Assembly: GCF_001591045.1 (NCBI RefSeq)
Contig: NZ_BCUA01000012.1
Span: forward strand, 1 to 64,000
Direction: 5' to 3'
From: Sphingopyxis granuli NBRC 100800
GTDB taxonomy: Bacteria > Pseudomonadota > Alphaproteobacteria > Sphingomonadales > Sphingomonadaceae
Length of the DNA: 64,000 nt
Below the pieces are notes generated by a model. That model did not search any database, was not told the origin of the DNA, and saw only the letters and a program-made list of their open reading frames with translations. Shown here piece by piece: positions 8,839 to 17,711 of this stretch. Numbering within the stretch: the first letter of the stretch is position 1; every line of letters starts with the position of its first letter. The translations under genes were made by a program, and so were the position numbers.

Positions 8839-11093
8839 CAGAATCTATACTCCACCGTGGCCCCGAACTGCCGCGCCGCGGTCGACGGGAAGAACTGCGA
8901 TTGCCCGCCGGTGTCGAGAGGCGTGTCGTAGATCAGTTCGACGAAGCTCTTGTCGGTCAGATTCTTGCCCCAGATCCACGCTCGCAGGCGGTCGCCCGGC
9001 AATGCGAAGCCGATTTGGGCATCGAGCAGGCCATAAGCCTTCTGCACCGATTTTGGATCGAGGTCGAGCGCGGTGAAGGTGCTGCCGCGATAGGCAAAGG
9101 AAAGCTGGCCGAAAACGCTCGCGCCCGCCGCCGAAACCTCGGTTTCGTAACGCGCGGACGCGTTCGCCGTGAACTTGGGCGCCATCGCCAGTTCCTTGCC
9201 GGTCAGATCCTGCCGTGCCTGCCCGCCCGAGACGATGCAGCCCTGGGCCACCGTCTGTCCGAAATAACAGGGCGCGCCCGCGAAGTCGGTATATTTCGCC
9301 CTGGTATAGGCCGCGCCGCCCATCAGACGCAGGCCCGATCCCATATTGATGTCGACGTCGGCCTCGATCCCGCGCGTGCGCAGCGAGCCGGCATTGATCA
9401 CGTCGAACACCAGGGTACCGGTGTCCGAAACGCCGATCGCCTGCGCCTGGAAATCGTCGAAATCGGTGCTGAAGAAGGCGATGTTGAAGCGCACCCGGCG
9501 ATCGAACAACTCGGTCTTGGCGCCGAATTCGTACGACGTCGGAATCTCGGGTTCGACGGTGCGCAGCACGGTCGAGTCCTGCAGCGCATTGAAGCCGCCG
9601 CCCTTGAAGCCGCGCGCGACGCTGCCATAGAGCGTCACCTCTTCGGTCGGACGGAATTGCGCCCCCATGCGCCACGTCCATGCGCCGTCGACGCGCTTCA
9701 TCTTCTGGTCGACATTGGGTCCGAGCAGGATGGTACCCGGATTGGCGAAGCGCCGAAAATGCGTGTTCAGCCGCTCGACCGTGTAGCGCAGTCCGCCGAA
9801 GACGTTGAACTGATCGCTCAGATGATAGGTCGCATCGGCGAAGGCGGCGAAATTCTGGGTATCGTTCTCGACGAAGATCGCGCGCGACAACTGGACGCCG
9901 GGCGGCAGAGGCTGGTCGAACGTGCCCTGCTGCGAATTGCCGAGTTCATAATCCTGGTTGAAGAGGAACAGGCCGCCGACCCACTCGAACGGCTCGCCGG
10001 ACGGAGAGATCAGGCGCAGTTCCTGCGTGAACTGGCGCTGACGGCTGTCGCCATTGTTGATGTTGAGAACGGGGGTCGGCCGTTGGTCGGCGTCGTTGTT
10101 GTCGGTCGCATCCCACCAGCGCAGGCCGGTGATCGACGTCACCGTGATGCCCCCGGTGCCCTCGATATCGACCTGCACCGATCCGCCATAGGTTTCCTGG
10201 CGGATGAACGTGCGGCCGTCGAGCGCAACCTCCCGGTTGTCGGGGCCGGGAACGATGCCCGCGGCGGTCACCCGGTTGCGGATATCGGCATTGTTGCCGA
10301 AACTGCGGATCGTCCACATGCAGCAGGCGGCGTCGCGCGACGAATAGTCGCCCGCGACGAGCACGCGGATATTGTCGGCGGGTTCCCACAACAGCTTCGC
10401 GCGACCGCCCCACTCGTCGCGATCGTTGAGGCGGCTGTCGTCGAATCGGTTGCGAATATAGCCGTCTCGTTTCGTGCGATAGGCCGATGCGCGAAACGCC
10501 AGATTCGAGGTCAGGCCGCCGGTGACCGTTCCGCGCAGCACGAATTCGTCGAACTCGCCGTAGGTCGCCTGGACCTTGCCGCCCCAGCTGTAGCTGGGAT
10601 CGGTGGTCACGATGTTGAGGACGCCGGCCGAGGCATTCTTGCCGAACAAGGTGCCCTGCGGACCGCGCAGCACTTCAATCCGCTGGATGTCGAACAGGTC
10701 GGTCATCCCCGCGCCCTGCCGCCCGATCGGCACACCGTCGATGACGATGCCGACCGAGCCCTCGATCGCCGACGAGAAATTGTTCGTGCCGATGCCGCGG
10801 ATCGCCAGGCCGGCACCGCGCGGGTTGTTGCTGCCCTGGAATGAGAAGTTCGGGGTCGTCGTCTGCAACTGCGAGATTTCGGTAATGTTCCGGTTGCTCA
10901 ACTGCTCGCCGCTCAGCACCGCGACCGACAGTGGAACGTCCTGCAACGACTGTTCGCGTTTCTGGGCCGTCACGACGATCTCGTCGCCGGCGACGCTTCC
11001 GTTCTCCGAAGCGGACAGGGGAGCGGTGTCCTGCGCATGGGCGCCGCTCGCGAGCAGCGTCGATCCCATCAACGCCACGAATATGCTCTTCAT
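8838..11093 (-). CDS. TonB-dependent outer-membrane receptor of the glycan locus
   Basis: A 751-residue receptor with a signal peptide ending ASGAHA-QD, a TonB-box/plug start (EIVVTAQKREQSLQDVP), plug motifs RGIGTNNF and VLRGPQGTLFGKNASAG, a 22-strand barrel region and a terminal aromatic (TVEYRF). This is the sphingomonad catabolic-receptor type rather than the siderophore type. The start at 11093 is preferred because GGGAGG lies six bases upstream, while the ATG at 11099 directly abuts that sequence. It heads the operon with sulfatase and TetR, so its ligand is presumably a sulfated sugar or glycoside. Confidence 0.88.
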   Translation of the reverse strand: MKSIFVALMGSTLLASGAHAQDTAPLSASENGSVAGDEIVVTAQKREQSLQDVPLSVAVLSGEQLSNRNITEISQLQTTTPNFSFQGSNNPRGAGLAIRGIGTNNFSSAIEGSVGIVIDGVPIGRQGAGMTDLFDIQRIEVLRGPQGTLFGKNASAGVLNIVTTDPSYSWGGKVQATYGEFDEFVLRGTVTGGLTSNLAFRASAYRTKRDGYIRNRFDDSRLNDRDEWGGRAKLLWEPADNIRVLVAGDYSSRDAACCMWTIRSFGNNADIRNRVTAAGIVPGPDNREVALDGRTFIRQETYGGSVQVDIEGTGGITVTSITGLRWWDATDNNDADQRPTPVLNINNGDSRQRQFTQELRLISPSGEPFEWVGGLFLFNQDYELGNSQQGTFDQPLPPGVQLSRAIFVENDTQNFAAFADATYHLSDQFNVFGGLRYTVERLNTHFRRFANPGTILLGPNVDQKMKRVDGAWTWRMGAQFRPTEEVTLYGSVARGFKGGGFNALQDSTVLRTVEPEIPTSYEFGAKTELFDRRVRFNIAFFSTDFDDFQAQAIGVSDTGTLVFDVINAGSLRTRGIEADVDINMGSGLRLMGGAAYTRAKYTDFAGAPCYFGQTVAQGCIVSGGQARQDLTGKELAMAPKFTANASARYETEVSAAGASVFGQLSFAYRGSTFTALDLDPKSVQKAYGLLDAQIGFALPGDRLRAWIWGKNLTDKSFVELIYDTPLDTGGQSQFFPSTAARQFGATVEYRF

Positions 11094-11111
11094 CCGCATC
11101 CTCCCATTTAT

Positions 11112-11127
11112 TTATCCACTCGGATAA
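11112..11127. promoter_or_regulatory. palindromic operator, copy 1 (TetR of glycan locus)
   Basis: TTATCC-ACTC-GGATAA lies 18 bases upstream of the receptor start codon. It matches operator copy 2 at 6697-6712 in both arms, with one spacer difference, and both copies sit in an AT-rich surround. This would let the encoded TetR protein repress its own operon. Confidence 0.72.
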
Positions 11128-11450
11128 TAATTTGAGCTGGCGAATGTCAAGCATGAATCCGGCATCCCGCCCCGGCCGTGAGCGAAGGGCGGCGAGCAAC
11201 GAAACATCCGTCGATTGCGGCGAGCCGACGATGGCGTGGGTGCGCCATATCTTCGCCGCAAGGCCGCTGGAAAGCCGTTCACTTCGAAATAGCTGGGCTC
11301 AATCTTTTGTTTTAGAATGGAAAATGGCAGGAAATTCCGTTACCGGATGGGTGCGCAGGATCGCATGATATGCCGCCTGCCGTTCGACGGGAGAATCTGC
11401 GCAACGGCGCTTGTCTTCGCCCCGACACGCTGGTAGAGGCGCCCCTCGTT
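11128..11450. other. non-coding stretch between the receptor operon and tRNA-Thr
   Basis: About 320 bases without a convincing gene. Two open frames cross it (10931-11368 and 11370-11630 on the plus strand) but neither has a recognisable product or ribosome-binding site. The only readable element is a candidate tRNA promoter at its right end. Confidence 0.5.
11411..11439 (+). promoter_or_regulatory. candidate promoter of tRNA-Thr
   Basis: TTGTCT (11411-11416), 17 bases, then TAGAGG (11434-11439), ending 11 bases before the tRNA. Spacing fits a sigma-70 promoter; the -10 match is weak. Confidence 0.35.
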
Positions 11451-11526
11451 GCCGCTTTAGCTCAGTTGGTAGAGCACATCATTCGTAATGATGGGGTCAG
11501 GTGTTCGAGTCACCTAAGCGGCACCA
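11451..11526 (+). tRNA. tRNA-Thr (anticodon CGT)
   Basis: A 76-nt cloverleaf. The acceptor stem GCCGCTT pairs with AAGCGGC and is followed by discriminator A and an encoded CCA. The D-arm has TAGCTCAGTTGGTAGAGC, the anticodon CGT is at 11484-11486, and the T-arm has GTTCGAGTC. It reads ACG threonine codons and ends 37 bp before the convergent mrpG gene. Confidence 0.95.
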
Positions 11527-11563
11527 CAATCTCCATGATCGACGATTTGGTACGGCACGGACG

Positions 11564-11926
11564 TTATTCGGCGCGCTCCGGCTCGCTGCGGGTCGGAAGC
11601 TGCGGGAGCTTTTCGCTGCGATCGCGATAGATCGCCGCGCGGGCGAGCAGGATCAGCGTGACCGGCGTCGTCAGGGTGACGAACAGCGCGATCAATATCT
11701 CATGGACGACCGGCCGGCCCTGCGTGATCGAGAAGCACAGCATCGAGCCGAGCAGGATCGCCGCCATGCCCGCGGTCGCGCCCAGCGTCGTGGCGTGGAC
11801 GCGCGCATAGAAGGTCTTCAGGCGTATCAGGCCGAACGCGCCCACCAGCGTGATGATCGCGCCGCCTAGGACCAGAAGGCCGACGATGATCGCGGCCCAG
11901 GTCGGCAGATCGGGTGCCTGCATCAT
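11564..11926 (-). CDS. mrpG: Mrp Na+/H+ antiporter subunit G
   Basis: A 120-residue inner-membrane protein with three hydrophobic segments and the MrpG/PhaG core (GAFGLIRLKTFYARVHATTLG, around residues 29-49). It is the last gene of the six-gene antiporter operon and overlaps mrpF by ATGA. In the Mrp complex it belongs to the small accessory module needed for assembly and cation exchange. Confidence 0.88.
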   Translation of the reverse strand: MMQAPDLPTWAAIIVGLLVLGGAIITLVGAFGLIRLKTFYARVHATTLGATAGMAAILLGSMLCFSITQGRPVVHEILIALFVTLTTPVTLILLARAAIYRDRSEKLPQLPTRSEPERAE

Positions 11927-12204
11927 TCGATGACTTCTCCCCGCATCAGGAACTTGCCGAGCGCGACGGTGCCGACGAATCCCAGCAGCGCGATGACCAG
12001 CGCCGCCTCGAAATAGAGGGTGCGGCCGGTCTGGATACCATAGGTGAGCAGCAGCAGCATCCCCGTCAGGTAGAGCGTGTCGAGCCCGAGGACCCGATCC
12101 TGCGCGCGCGGACCGCGCAGCATGCGAAAGGCGGCGCATCCCATCGCGAGGCCCAGCACGATCTGCGCGGCGGTGATCACCAGCGCCAGGAACAGCGCGT
12201 TCAT
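11923..12204 (-). CDS. mrpF: Mrp Na+/H+ antiporter subunit F
   Basis: A 93-residue protein with three transmembrane helices and the MrpF signature RMLRGPRAQDRVLGLDTLY. It overlaps mrpE upstream and mrpG downstream by 4 bases each, so it is translated within the operon by coupling. The length is normal for the family. Confidence 0.88.
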   Translation of the reverse strand: MNALFLALVITAAQIVLGLAMGCAAFRMLRGPRAQDRVLGLDTLYLTGMLLLLTYGIQTGRTLYFEAALVIALLGFVGTVALGKFLMRGEVIE

Positions 12205-12683
12205 TCGAATATCTCCATCAGAAGCCGCTCGTAACGCTGCCGGATCTGCCGAACCCATTCGGCCTCGTCGACCAGATCGAGGATATGGATCAGGATGACG
12301 TGCCGGTTCGCGTCGTGCTGTACCCACAGCGACCCCGGCGTCGCTGTGATGATGAGTGCGAGCACGGCCAGTGCATAGGGGCTGCGCAGCTCGGTCGGCA
12401 GTTCGATGAAGTCCGAATGACGGTGCGGCGGGTTGAACAGGATGATCTTCCCCACCGCGATGTTGGAACGGACGATGTCCACCAGCACGATTCCGGCGAG
12501 CCGGACCATCGCCCATCCGACCCGCACGCGCGGCGGTTCGGGCTTGAGCGACAGCATCGACCGCGACACGATCAGCGCGACCAGAGCGCCGAGCAGGATG
12601 TGCCCGGGCGAGAAGCCGGTCAGCAGCGTCCACATTGCGAACAGCGCGAGCGCCAGCAGCGGGTAGGGGACGAGCCGCCTCAT
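12201..12683 (-). CDS. mrpE: Mrp Na+/H+ antiporter subunit E
   Basis: A 160-residue membrane protein with two N-terminal helices and a cytoplasmic C-terminal part. The MrpE mark TPGSLWVQHDANRHVILIHIL lies at about residues 112-132. The start at 12683 is set by the ATGA overlap with mrpD; longer in-frame extensions run inside mrpD and are not genuine. Confidence 0.87.
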   Translation of the reverse strand: MRRLVPYPLLALALFAMWTLLTGFSPGHILLGALVALIVSRSMLSLKPEPPRVRVGWAMVRLAGIVLVDIVRSNIAVGKIILFNPPHRHSDFIELPTELRSPYALAVLALIITATPGSLWVQHDANRHVILIHILDLVDEAEWVRQIRQRYERLLMEIFE

Positions 12684-14299
12684 GGCTGCGCGCTCCCCGC
12701 CGGAGGCGCGCCGGCGACGGCGGAAAGATAGCCGGCCGGATCGTGCAGCGCGGCCGATGTCGCCTCGAGATAGGCCATGACCGGCCCGGCCCACAGCATC
12801 AGCGCCAGACAGACGGCGAGCAGCAGCGCGATGGGCGCGACCTCGACCAGGCTGAGGCGCGACGGGGCGTCCTCGCCCGGCGTCCACAGCAGGTCGATGC
12901 CGGCGCGGGTCATCACGATCATCGTCGCGAGGCCGGACACGATGAGCAGTCCGATCAGCGTCCAGTTCATCGGTCCGACCGCACCCGCGCGCAGCAGCGC
13001 ATCGATGATGGCGAATTTGGCGATGAAACCCGACAGCGGCGGCAACCCGGCGAGCAGCAGCGCGCAGAAGATGAAGCCGCCGCCGAGGATGGCGATCGTG
13101 CCGGGAATGACGACGCCCGTCTCGTCCTCCTCTTCCTCGATCGCGCCGACATATTCGTCGTCGAACACGGGCTCGGCGATGCCTTCGATCATGTCGTCCT
13201 CGTCGGCGTTGCGTTCGACGGGTTCGATGATGAGGTAGAGCGCGCTGATCGCGAGCGTCGAGCTGACGAGATAGAAGAGCAGCGCGGCGATGAGCGACTG
13301 GCCGCCGATGCCGAGCCCGGCGAGCAGCGTGCCCGACGAAACCAGCACATAGTGCCCGACGACCCGCGTGAGCTGGCGGGCGGACAGGATGCCGATGACG
13401 CCGAAGGTCATGGTGGCGAGACCGCCATAGAGCAGTCCGTCGTTGGCGAAGCCGGCGACGTCGCCCGATGCTTCGCCGAACAGCAGGAAGGAGAGGCGGA
13501 GGATGACGTAGACGCCGACCTTGGTCATGATCGCGAACAGCGCGGCGACCGGCGGCGCTGCGGCGGCATAGGTGCGCGGGAGCCAGAAGCTCAGCGGCCA
13601 GACGCCCGCCTTGATCAGAAAGGCGACCCCCAGGATCGCCGCGCCGGCCTCCAGCAGCGCGATGTCGCCGGGGTCGGTGCGCGCGACGCGGGTGGCGATG
13701 TCGGCCATGTTGAGCGTGCCGGTGACCGAATAGATCAGCGCCACGCCGATCAGGAAGAGCAGCGAGGCCGCGATGTTGATGGTGATGTAATGCAGGCTAG
13801 CGCTGGTTCGCTCGGTCCCCGCGCCGTGCAGAATCAGGCCATAGGAGGCGGCGAGCAGCACTTCGAAGAAGACGAAGAGGTTGAAGATGTCGCCGGTCAG
13901 GAACGCGCCGTTCACACCCATCAGCAACAGCAGGAACAGCGCGTGGAAGCGCGGTCCCGACCGGTCCCAGCGCGCCAGCGCATAGAATAGCGAGGTGAAG
14001 CCGAGCACGTTGGCGAGCAGGAGCATCGTCGCCGACAGGCGGTCGACCACCAGCACGATTCCGAAGGGCGCCGCCCAGTTGCCGAGCAGATAGACATGGG
14101 GGCTGTCGGTGCCCGCATTGCCCGCGTCGCTGGTGAACCACAGCAGCGCCGCGGCATTGGCGATCAGCAGCGCGGATGCGATCAGGCTCAGCCACCGTTT
14201 CAGGACGCGCCGCCGCTCGTCGAAGGCGAGCATCAGCGCGCTGGCCAGCAACGGCAGCAGGATCGGCGTGATGATCAGGTGATGGAGCCAGCCGGTCAT
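12680..14299 (-). CDS. mrpD: Mrp Na+/H+ antiporter subunit D (NuoL/M/N-like)
   Basis: A 539-residue multi-helix protein related to the proton-pumping subunits of complex I. It carries the conserved membrane segments LTGDIFNLFVFFEVLLAASY and AFLIKAGVWPLSFWLPRTY and the late GLPPLSGFIAKFAII motif. An acidic cytoplasmic insertion (about residues 370-400, rich in Asp and Glu) is typical of alphaproteobacterial MrpD/PhaD. The start at 14299 is defined by the ATGA overlap with mrpC. With MrpA it forms the ion-translocating core. Confidence 0.9.
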   Translation of the reverse strand: MTGWLHHLIITPILLPLLASALMLAFDERRRVLKRWLSLIASALLIANAAALLWFTSDAGNAGTDSPHVYLLGNWAAPFGIVLVVDRLSATMLLLANVLGFTSLFYALARWDRSGPRFHALFLLLLMGVNGAFLTGDIFNLFVFFEVLLAASYGLILHGAGTERTSASLHYITINIAASLLFLIGVALIYSVTGTLNMADIATRVARTDPGDIALLEAGAAILGVAFLIKAGVWPLSFWLPRTYAAAAPPVAALFAIMTKVGVYVILRLSFLLFGEASGDVAGFANDGLLYGGLATMTFGVIGILSARQLTRVVGHYVLVSSGTLLAGLGIGGQSLIAALLFYLVSSTLAISALYLIIEPVERNADEDDMIEGIAEPVFDDEYVGAIEEEEDETGVVIPGTIAILGGGFIFCALLLAGLPPLSGFIAKFAIIDALLRAGAVGPMNWTLIGLLIVSGLATMIVMTRAGIDLLWTPGEDAPSRLSLVEVAPIALLLAVCLALMLWAGPVMAYLEATSAALHDPAGYLSAVAGAPPAGSAQP

Positions 14300-14643
14300 G
14301 CTTCGCCGTCCTCGCCATCGACATGGTCGGTGCCGGTCAGGCCGCGCGAGGCGAGGAGCACCACCAGCAGCAGCGCGGTCGTCGCGAACGAGATGACGAT
14401 CGCCGTCAGCACCAGCGCCTGCGGCAGCGGATCGGCGTAGAGCGCGGGATCGGCGGATGTCGGATCCTTGCCGATGATCGGCGGCGCGTCGCTGCGCAGC
14501 CGACCGGCCGCCACGATGAACAGGTTGACCGCATAGGAAAGGAGCGACAGGCCGAGGATCACCTGAAAGGTGCGCGGCCGGAACAGCAGCCACAGGCCCG
14601 ACGCCGTCAGCACCCCGATGGCGAGCGAAAGGAGGATTTCCAT
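14296..14643 (-). CDS. mrpC: Mrp Na+/H+ antiporter subunit C (NuoK-like)
   Basis: A 115-residue, three-helix protein similar to NuoK, with the characteristic YAVNLFIVAAGRLRSDAPPI and DPLPQALVLTAIVISFATTA segments. Its ATG shares bases with the mrpA stop codon (TGATG) and its stop overlaps mrpD (ATGA). A longer in-frame extension up to 15735 lies entirely inside mrpA and is rejected. Confidence 0.9.
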   Translation of the reverse strand: MEILLSLAIGVLTASGLWLLFRPRTFQVILGLSLLSYAVNLFIVAAGRLRSDAPPIIGKDPTSADPALYADPLPQALVLTAIVISFATTALLLVVLLASRGLTGTDHVDGEDGEA

Positions 14644-17573
14644 CAGGCGCCTCCCCCCGTGCCCGGCTCGGCCGCCGCGGGCTGAACCGGCTTGCGCGCG
14701 CGCGGCGAACGGATCGACTGGTGCGCGATGGCGATCAGCATCAGCAGCGTGGTGCCGACGACCACCGCGAACACGCCGATATCGAACAGCAACGCGCTCG
14801 CCAGCGGAATATCGCCGATCAGCGGCAGCGTCAGATAGCGCGAATGGCTGGTCAGGAAGGGGTAGCCGAACAACCAGGCGGCAAGGCCGGTCGCAACCGC
14901 GCAGACCAGTCCGGCGCTGATCCAGCGCACCGGCTGGACGCTCAGGCTCGCTTCGACCAGTCGCGTGCCGTTCGCCATGTAGAGGAGGAGGAAGGCGATC
15001 GACGTGGCGATGCCCGCGGCGAAGCCGCCGCCGGGCAGGTCGTGGCCGCGCATCAGCAGATAGAGGGCAAAGGTCAGGACGACCGGGAACAGCCATTGCA
15101 TGATGATGCGCGGGACGAAGAGATAATGGACGAGCGTATCGCCCATCGCATGATCCTTGCTCGCTTCGTCGAACGCATTCTGCCGCCGCTGCTGGTCGGG
15201 TATCTCGATGCTTTCCGGCGCGGGACGGAACCGGCGCAGCAGGGTGAAGACGGTCAGCGCGACGATGGACAGGACGGTGATCTCTCCCAGCGTGTCGAAC
15301 CCGCGGAAATCGACGAGGATGACGTTGACAACATTGGTTCCGCCGCCACCCGAATAGGCGTTCTCGACGAAATAGCGCGAGATGCTGTCCGGCATCGGGC
15401 GGGTCATCATCGCATAGGCAAGCGCGGCCGCGCCCGTCCCGCCGGCGATCGCGAGCAGCAGGTCGCCGCCGCGCCGGATCAGGACCATCGGCGGCTTGCG
15501 TTCTTCGGGCCATATGGCGGGGCGGCGCTGCGGCAGCCAGCGCAAGCTGAGCAGAAGCAGGACGAGGGTGACGATCTCGACGAGCAGTTGCGTCAGCCCG
15601 AGGTCGGGCGCCGACAGCCAGATGAAACTGATGCAGACGGCAAGCCCGGCCGCCCCGACCAGGACGAGCGCGACCAGCCGATGGAATTTCGCCTGCCACG
15701 CTGCCGCGATGGCGCAGGCGCCGCCGCACAGCCACAGCAGCCCGAAGACCGGATCGATCAGCGTATCCTGCAGCGGCCCCCGGCTATAGCCGAGCCGCAG
15801 GAAGGGAAGGGTGCCGAGCAGCAGCGCGGTGACGACGATCAACCGCAGCTGTACCTGCAGGCGCCGGGTGCCGAGCCGCTCGTGCAGGCCGCGCGCCGCA
15901 TTGACGATCGCCGCGAGCACCGCCTCGAAGGTCCGGCGTCCCTTCAGCCGGCCGATCAGCGGCGATCGCTCGACGGCGTTCAGCCGCTCGCGGAACAGTA
16001 TATAGAGCGCCGTACCGGCGATCAGCGCGATGAAGCTCATCGCCAGCGGCAGGGTGAACCCGTGCCATATCGCCAGGCTGTAGGTCGGCGTTTGGTCCCC
16101 CAGCACCGACTGGACGGCGCTGGCGAGAAACGGCCCGATGGTGAGCGCCGGGACGATCCCGACGAGCAGGCAAGCGAGCACCAGTATCTCGATCGGCAGG
16201 CGTATCCAGTGCGGCGCTTCGGCCGGTTGGTGCGGCAGGTCGACCGGCGGCGGTCCGAAGAAGGTCTGGTGGATGAAGCGCACCGAATAGAAGACGCTGA
16301 ACGCGCTGGCCAGCGTCGCGAGATAGGGCAGCGCCACGTCGATGATCGTGCCGCTGTGCGCTTCGAGCGCTTCGGCGAGGAACATCTCCTTCGACAGGAA
16401 GCCGTTGAGCAGCGGTACGCCCGCCATCGCCGCCGCCGCGACCATCGCGAGCGTGGCGGTGATCGGCATGAAGCGGACGAGGCCGCTCAGCCGGCGCAGG
16501 TCGCGCGTTCCCGTTTCATGGTCGATGATCCCGGTGGCCATGAACAACGACGCCTTGAAGGTGGCGTGATTGACGGTGTGAAAGATCGCCGCCACCGCCG
16601 CGAGCGGACTGCCCAGACCCAGCAGCAGCGTGATGAGGCCGAGGTGGCTGATCGTCGAATAGGCGAGCAGGCCCTTCAGATCCTGCTGGAATATCGCCGC
16701 CCAGGCGCCGACCAGCAGCGTCGCGAGGCCGGTCGTGGTGACGATCAGATACCAGCTGTCGGTGCCCGAGAGGACCGGCCAGAGCAGGGTGAGCAGAAAG
16801 ATGCCCGCCTTCACCATCGTCGCCGAATGCAGATAGGCGGATACGGGCGTCGGGGCGGCCATGGCATGCGGCAGCCAGAAGTGGAAAGGGACCTGCGCGC
16901 TCTTGGTGAACGCGCCGATCAGGATCAGGATCAGGGCCGGAAGATAGGCCTTGTCGGCGTGGATGGCATCGCGCGCCGCAAGCACCGCATCGACGTCGTA
17001 GCTTCCCGCCATCCGCCCGAGCAGCAGCAGCCCGACGAGCAGGCACACGCCGCCCGCGCCGGTGACGATCAGCGCCATGCGCGCGCCGTCGCGCGCGCTT
17101 TGATTATGGTGCCAATATCCGATCAGCAGGAAGGAAAAGAGGCTGGTCAATTCCCAGAAGAAGGCGATCTGGATCAGGTTGCCCGACAGGACGATGCCGA
17201 GCATCGACCCCATGAACGCCTGGAGGAAGGCGAAGAAGCGCGGTACCGGATCGTCCGGCGACATGTAGTAGCGCGCATAGAGGATGACGAGCGCCCCGAT
17301 GCCGAGGACGAGCGTCGCGAACAGCCAGGTGAAGCCGTCGAGCCGAAGCGTCAGGTTGAGCCCGAGCGTCGGCAGCCACGCCAGTTCGTGGCGCACGACC
17401 TCGCCGCGCTCAACGAGCGGATAATAGGCCGCGATGATCATGGCGCCGGCAAGCGCGATCACCCCCGCCAGCGTCGAGGCGAGGTTCCGGCCGCGGGCCG
17501 GCAGGAATGCCGCGATCGCGCTGCCCAGAAATGGAAGCGCGACGACGGCCAGGAGGAAGCGGGGGTCGTGCAT
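14643..17573 (-). CDS. mrpA: fused Mrp Na+/H+ antiporter subunits A and B
   Basis: A 976-residue protein in which the NuoL-like MrpA part (about 1-800, with the FFWELTSLFSFLLIGYW, FHFWLPHAMAAPTPVSAYLHSATMVK-type core and LTQLLVEIVTLVLLLL segments) continues into an MrpB domain (about 830-960, LFPVVLTFALYLLMRGHDLPGGGF region). This AB fusion defines group 2, six-gene Mrp operons. The complex exports Na+ (sometimes K+) for protons and supports alkaline pH and salt tolerance. The ribosome-binding site before 17573 is poor. Six genes follow with 1-4 base overlaps throughout. Confidence 0.92.
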   Translation of the reverse strand: MHDPRFLLAVVALPFLGSAIAAFLPARGRNLASTLAGVIALAGAMIIAAYYPLVERGEVVRHELAWLPTLGLNLTLRLDGFTWLFATLVLGIGALVILYARYYMSPDDPVPRFFAFLQAFMGSMLGIVLSGNLIQIAFFWELTSLFSFLLIGYWHHNQSARDGARMALIVTGAGGVCLLVGLLLLGRMAGSYDVDAVLAARDAIHADKAYLPALILILIGAFTKSAQVPFHFWLPHAMAAPTPVSAYLHSATMVKAGIFLLTLLWPVLSGTDSWYLIVTTTGLATLLVGAWAAIFQQDLKGLLAYSTISHLGLITLLLGLGSPLAAVAAIFHTVNHATFKASLFMATGIIDHETGTRDLRRLSGLVRFMPITATLAMVAAAAMAGVPLLNGFLSKEMFLAEALEAHSGTIIDVALPYLATLASAFSVFYSVRFIHQTFFGPPPVDLPHQPAEAPHWIRLPIEILVLACLLVGIVPALTIGPFLASAVQSVLGDQTPTYSLAIWHGFTLPLAMSFIALIAGTALYILFRERLNAVERSPLIGRLKGRRTFEAVLAAIVNAARGLHERLGTRRLQVQLRLIVVTALLLGTLPFLRLGYSRGPLQDTLIDPVFGLLWLCGGACAIAAAWQAKFHRLVALVLVGAAGLAVCISFIWLSAPDLGLTQLLVEIVTLVLLLLSLRWLPQRRPAIWPEERKPPMVLIRRGGDLLLAIAGGTGAAALAYAMMTRPMPDSISRYFVENAYSGGGGTNVVNVILVDFRGFDTLGEITVLSIVALTVFTLLRRFRPAPESIEIPDQQRRQNAFDEASKDHAMGDTLVHYLFVPRIIMQWLFPVVLTFALYLLMRGHDLPGGGFAAGIATSIAFLLLYMANGTRLVEASLSVQPVRWISAGLVCAVATGLAAWLFGYPFLTSHSRYLTLPLIGDIPLASALLFDIGVFAVVVGTTLLMLIAIAHQSIRSPRARKPVQPAAAEPGTGGGA

Positions 17574-17711
17574 AAGGTAGGGGGAAGATCTCCATCGCCT
17601 GGTGCGCTGCCCGAGGGCGTCCCCCCTTATGGTAGACGTTGGCGCGGCGGAGCAAGGCGTGAGTTGAGTTTTTTGCGGTGCGGGTGATCGGGCGCGGCGG
17701 CGCCGACGCGT

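Noticed and set aside
11370-11630. 86-codon frame covering tRNA-Thr
   Set aside because: It runs through the tRNA and into mrpG on the opposite strand, and has no ribosome-binding site.
14721-17687. 988-codon plus-strand frame opposite mrpA
   Set aside because: Composition (Arg, Gln, Asp rich) is that of a GC-skew shadow; mrpA with its conserved motifs and operon overlaps is clearly the gene.
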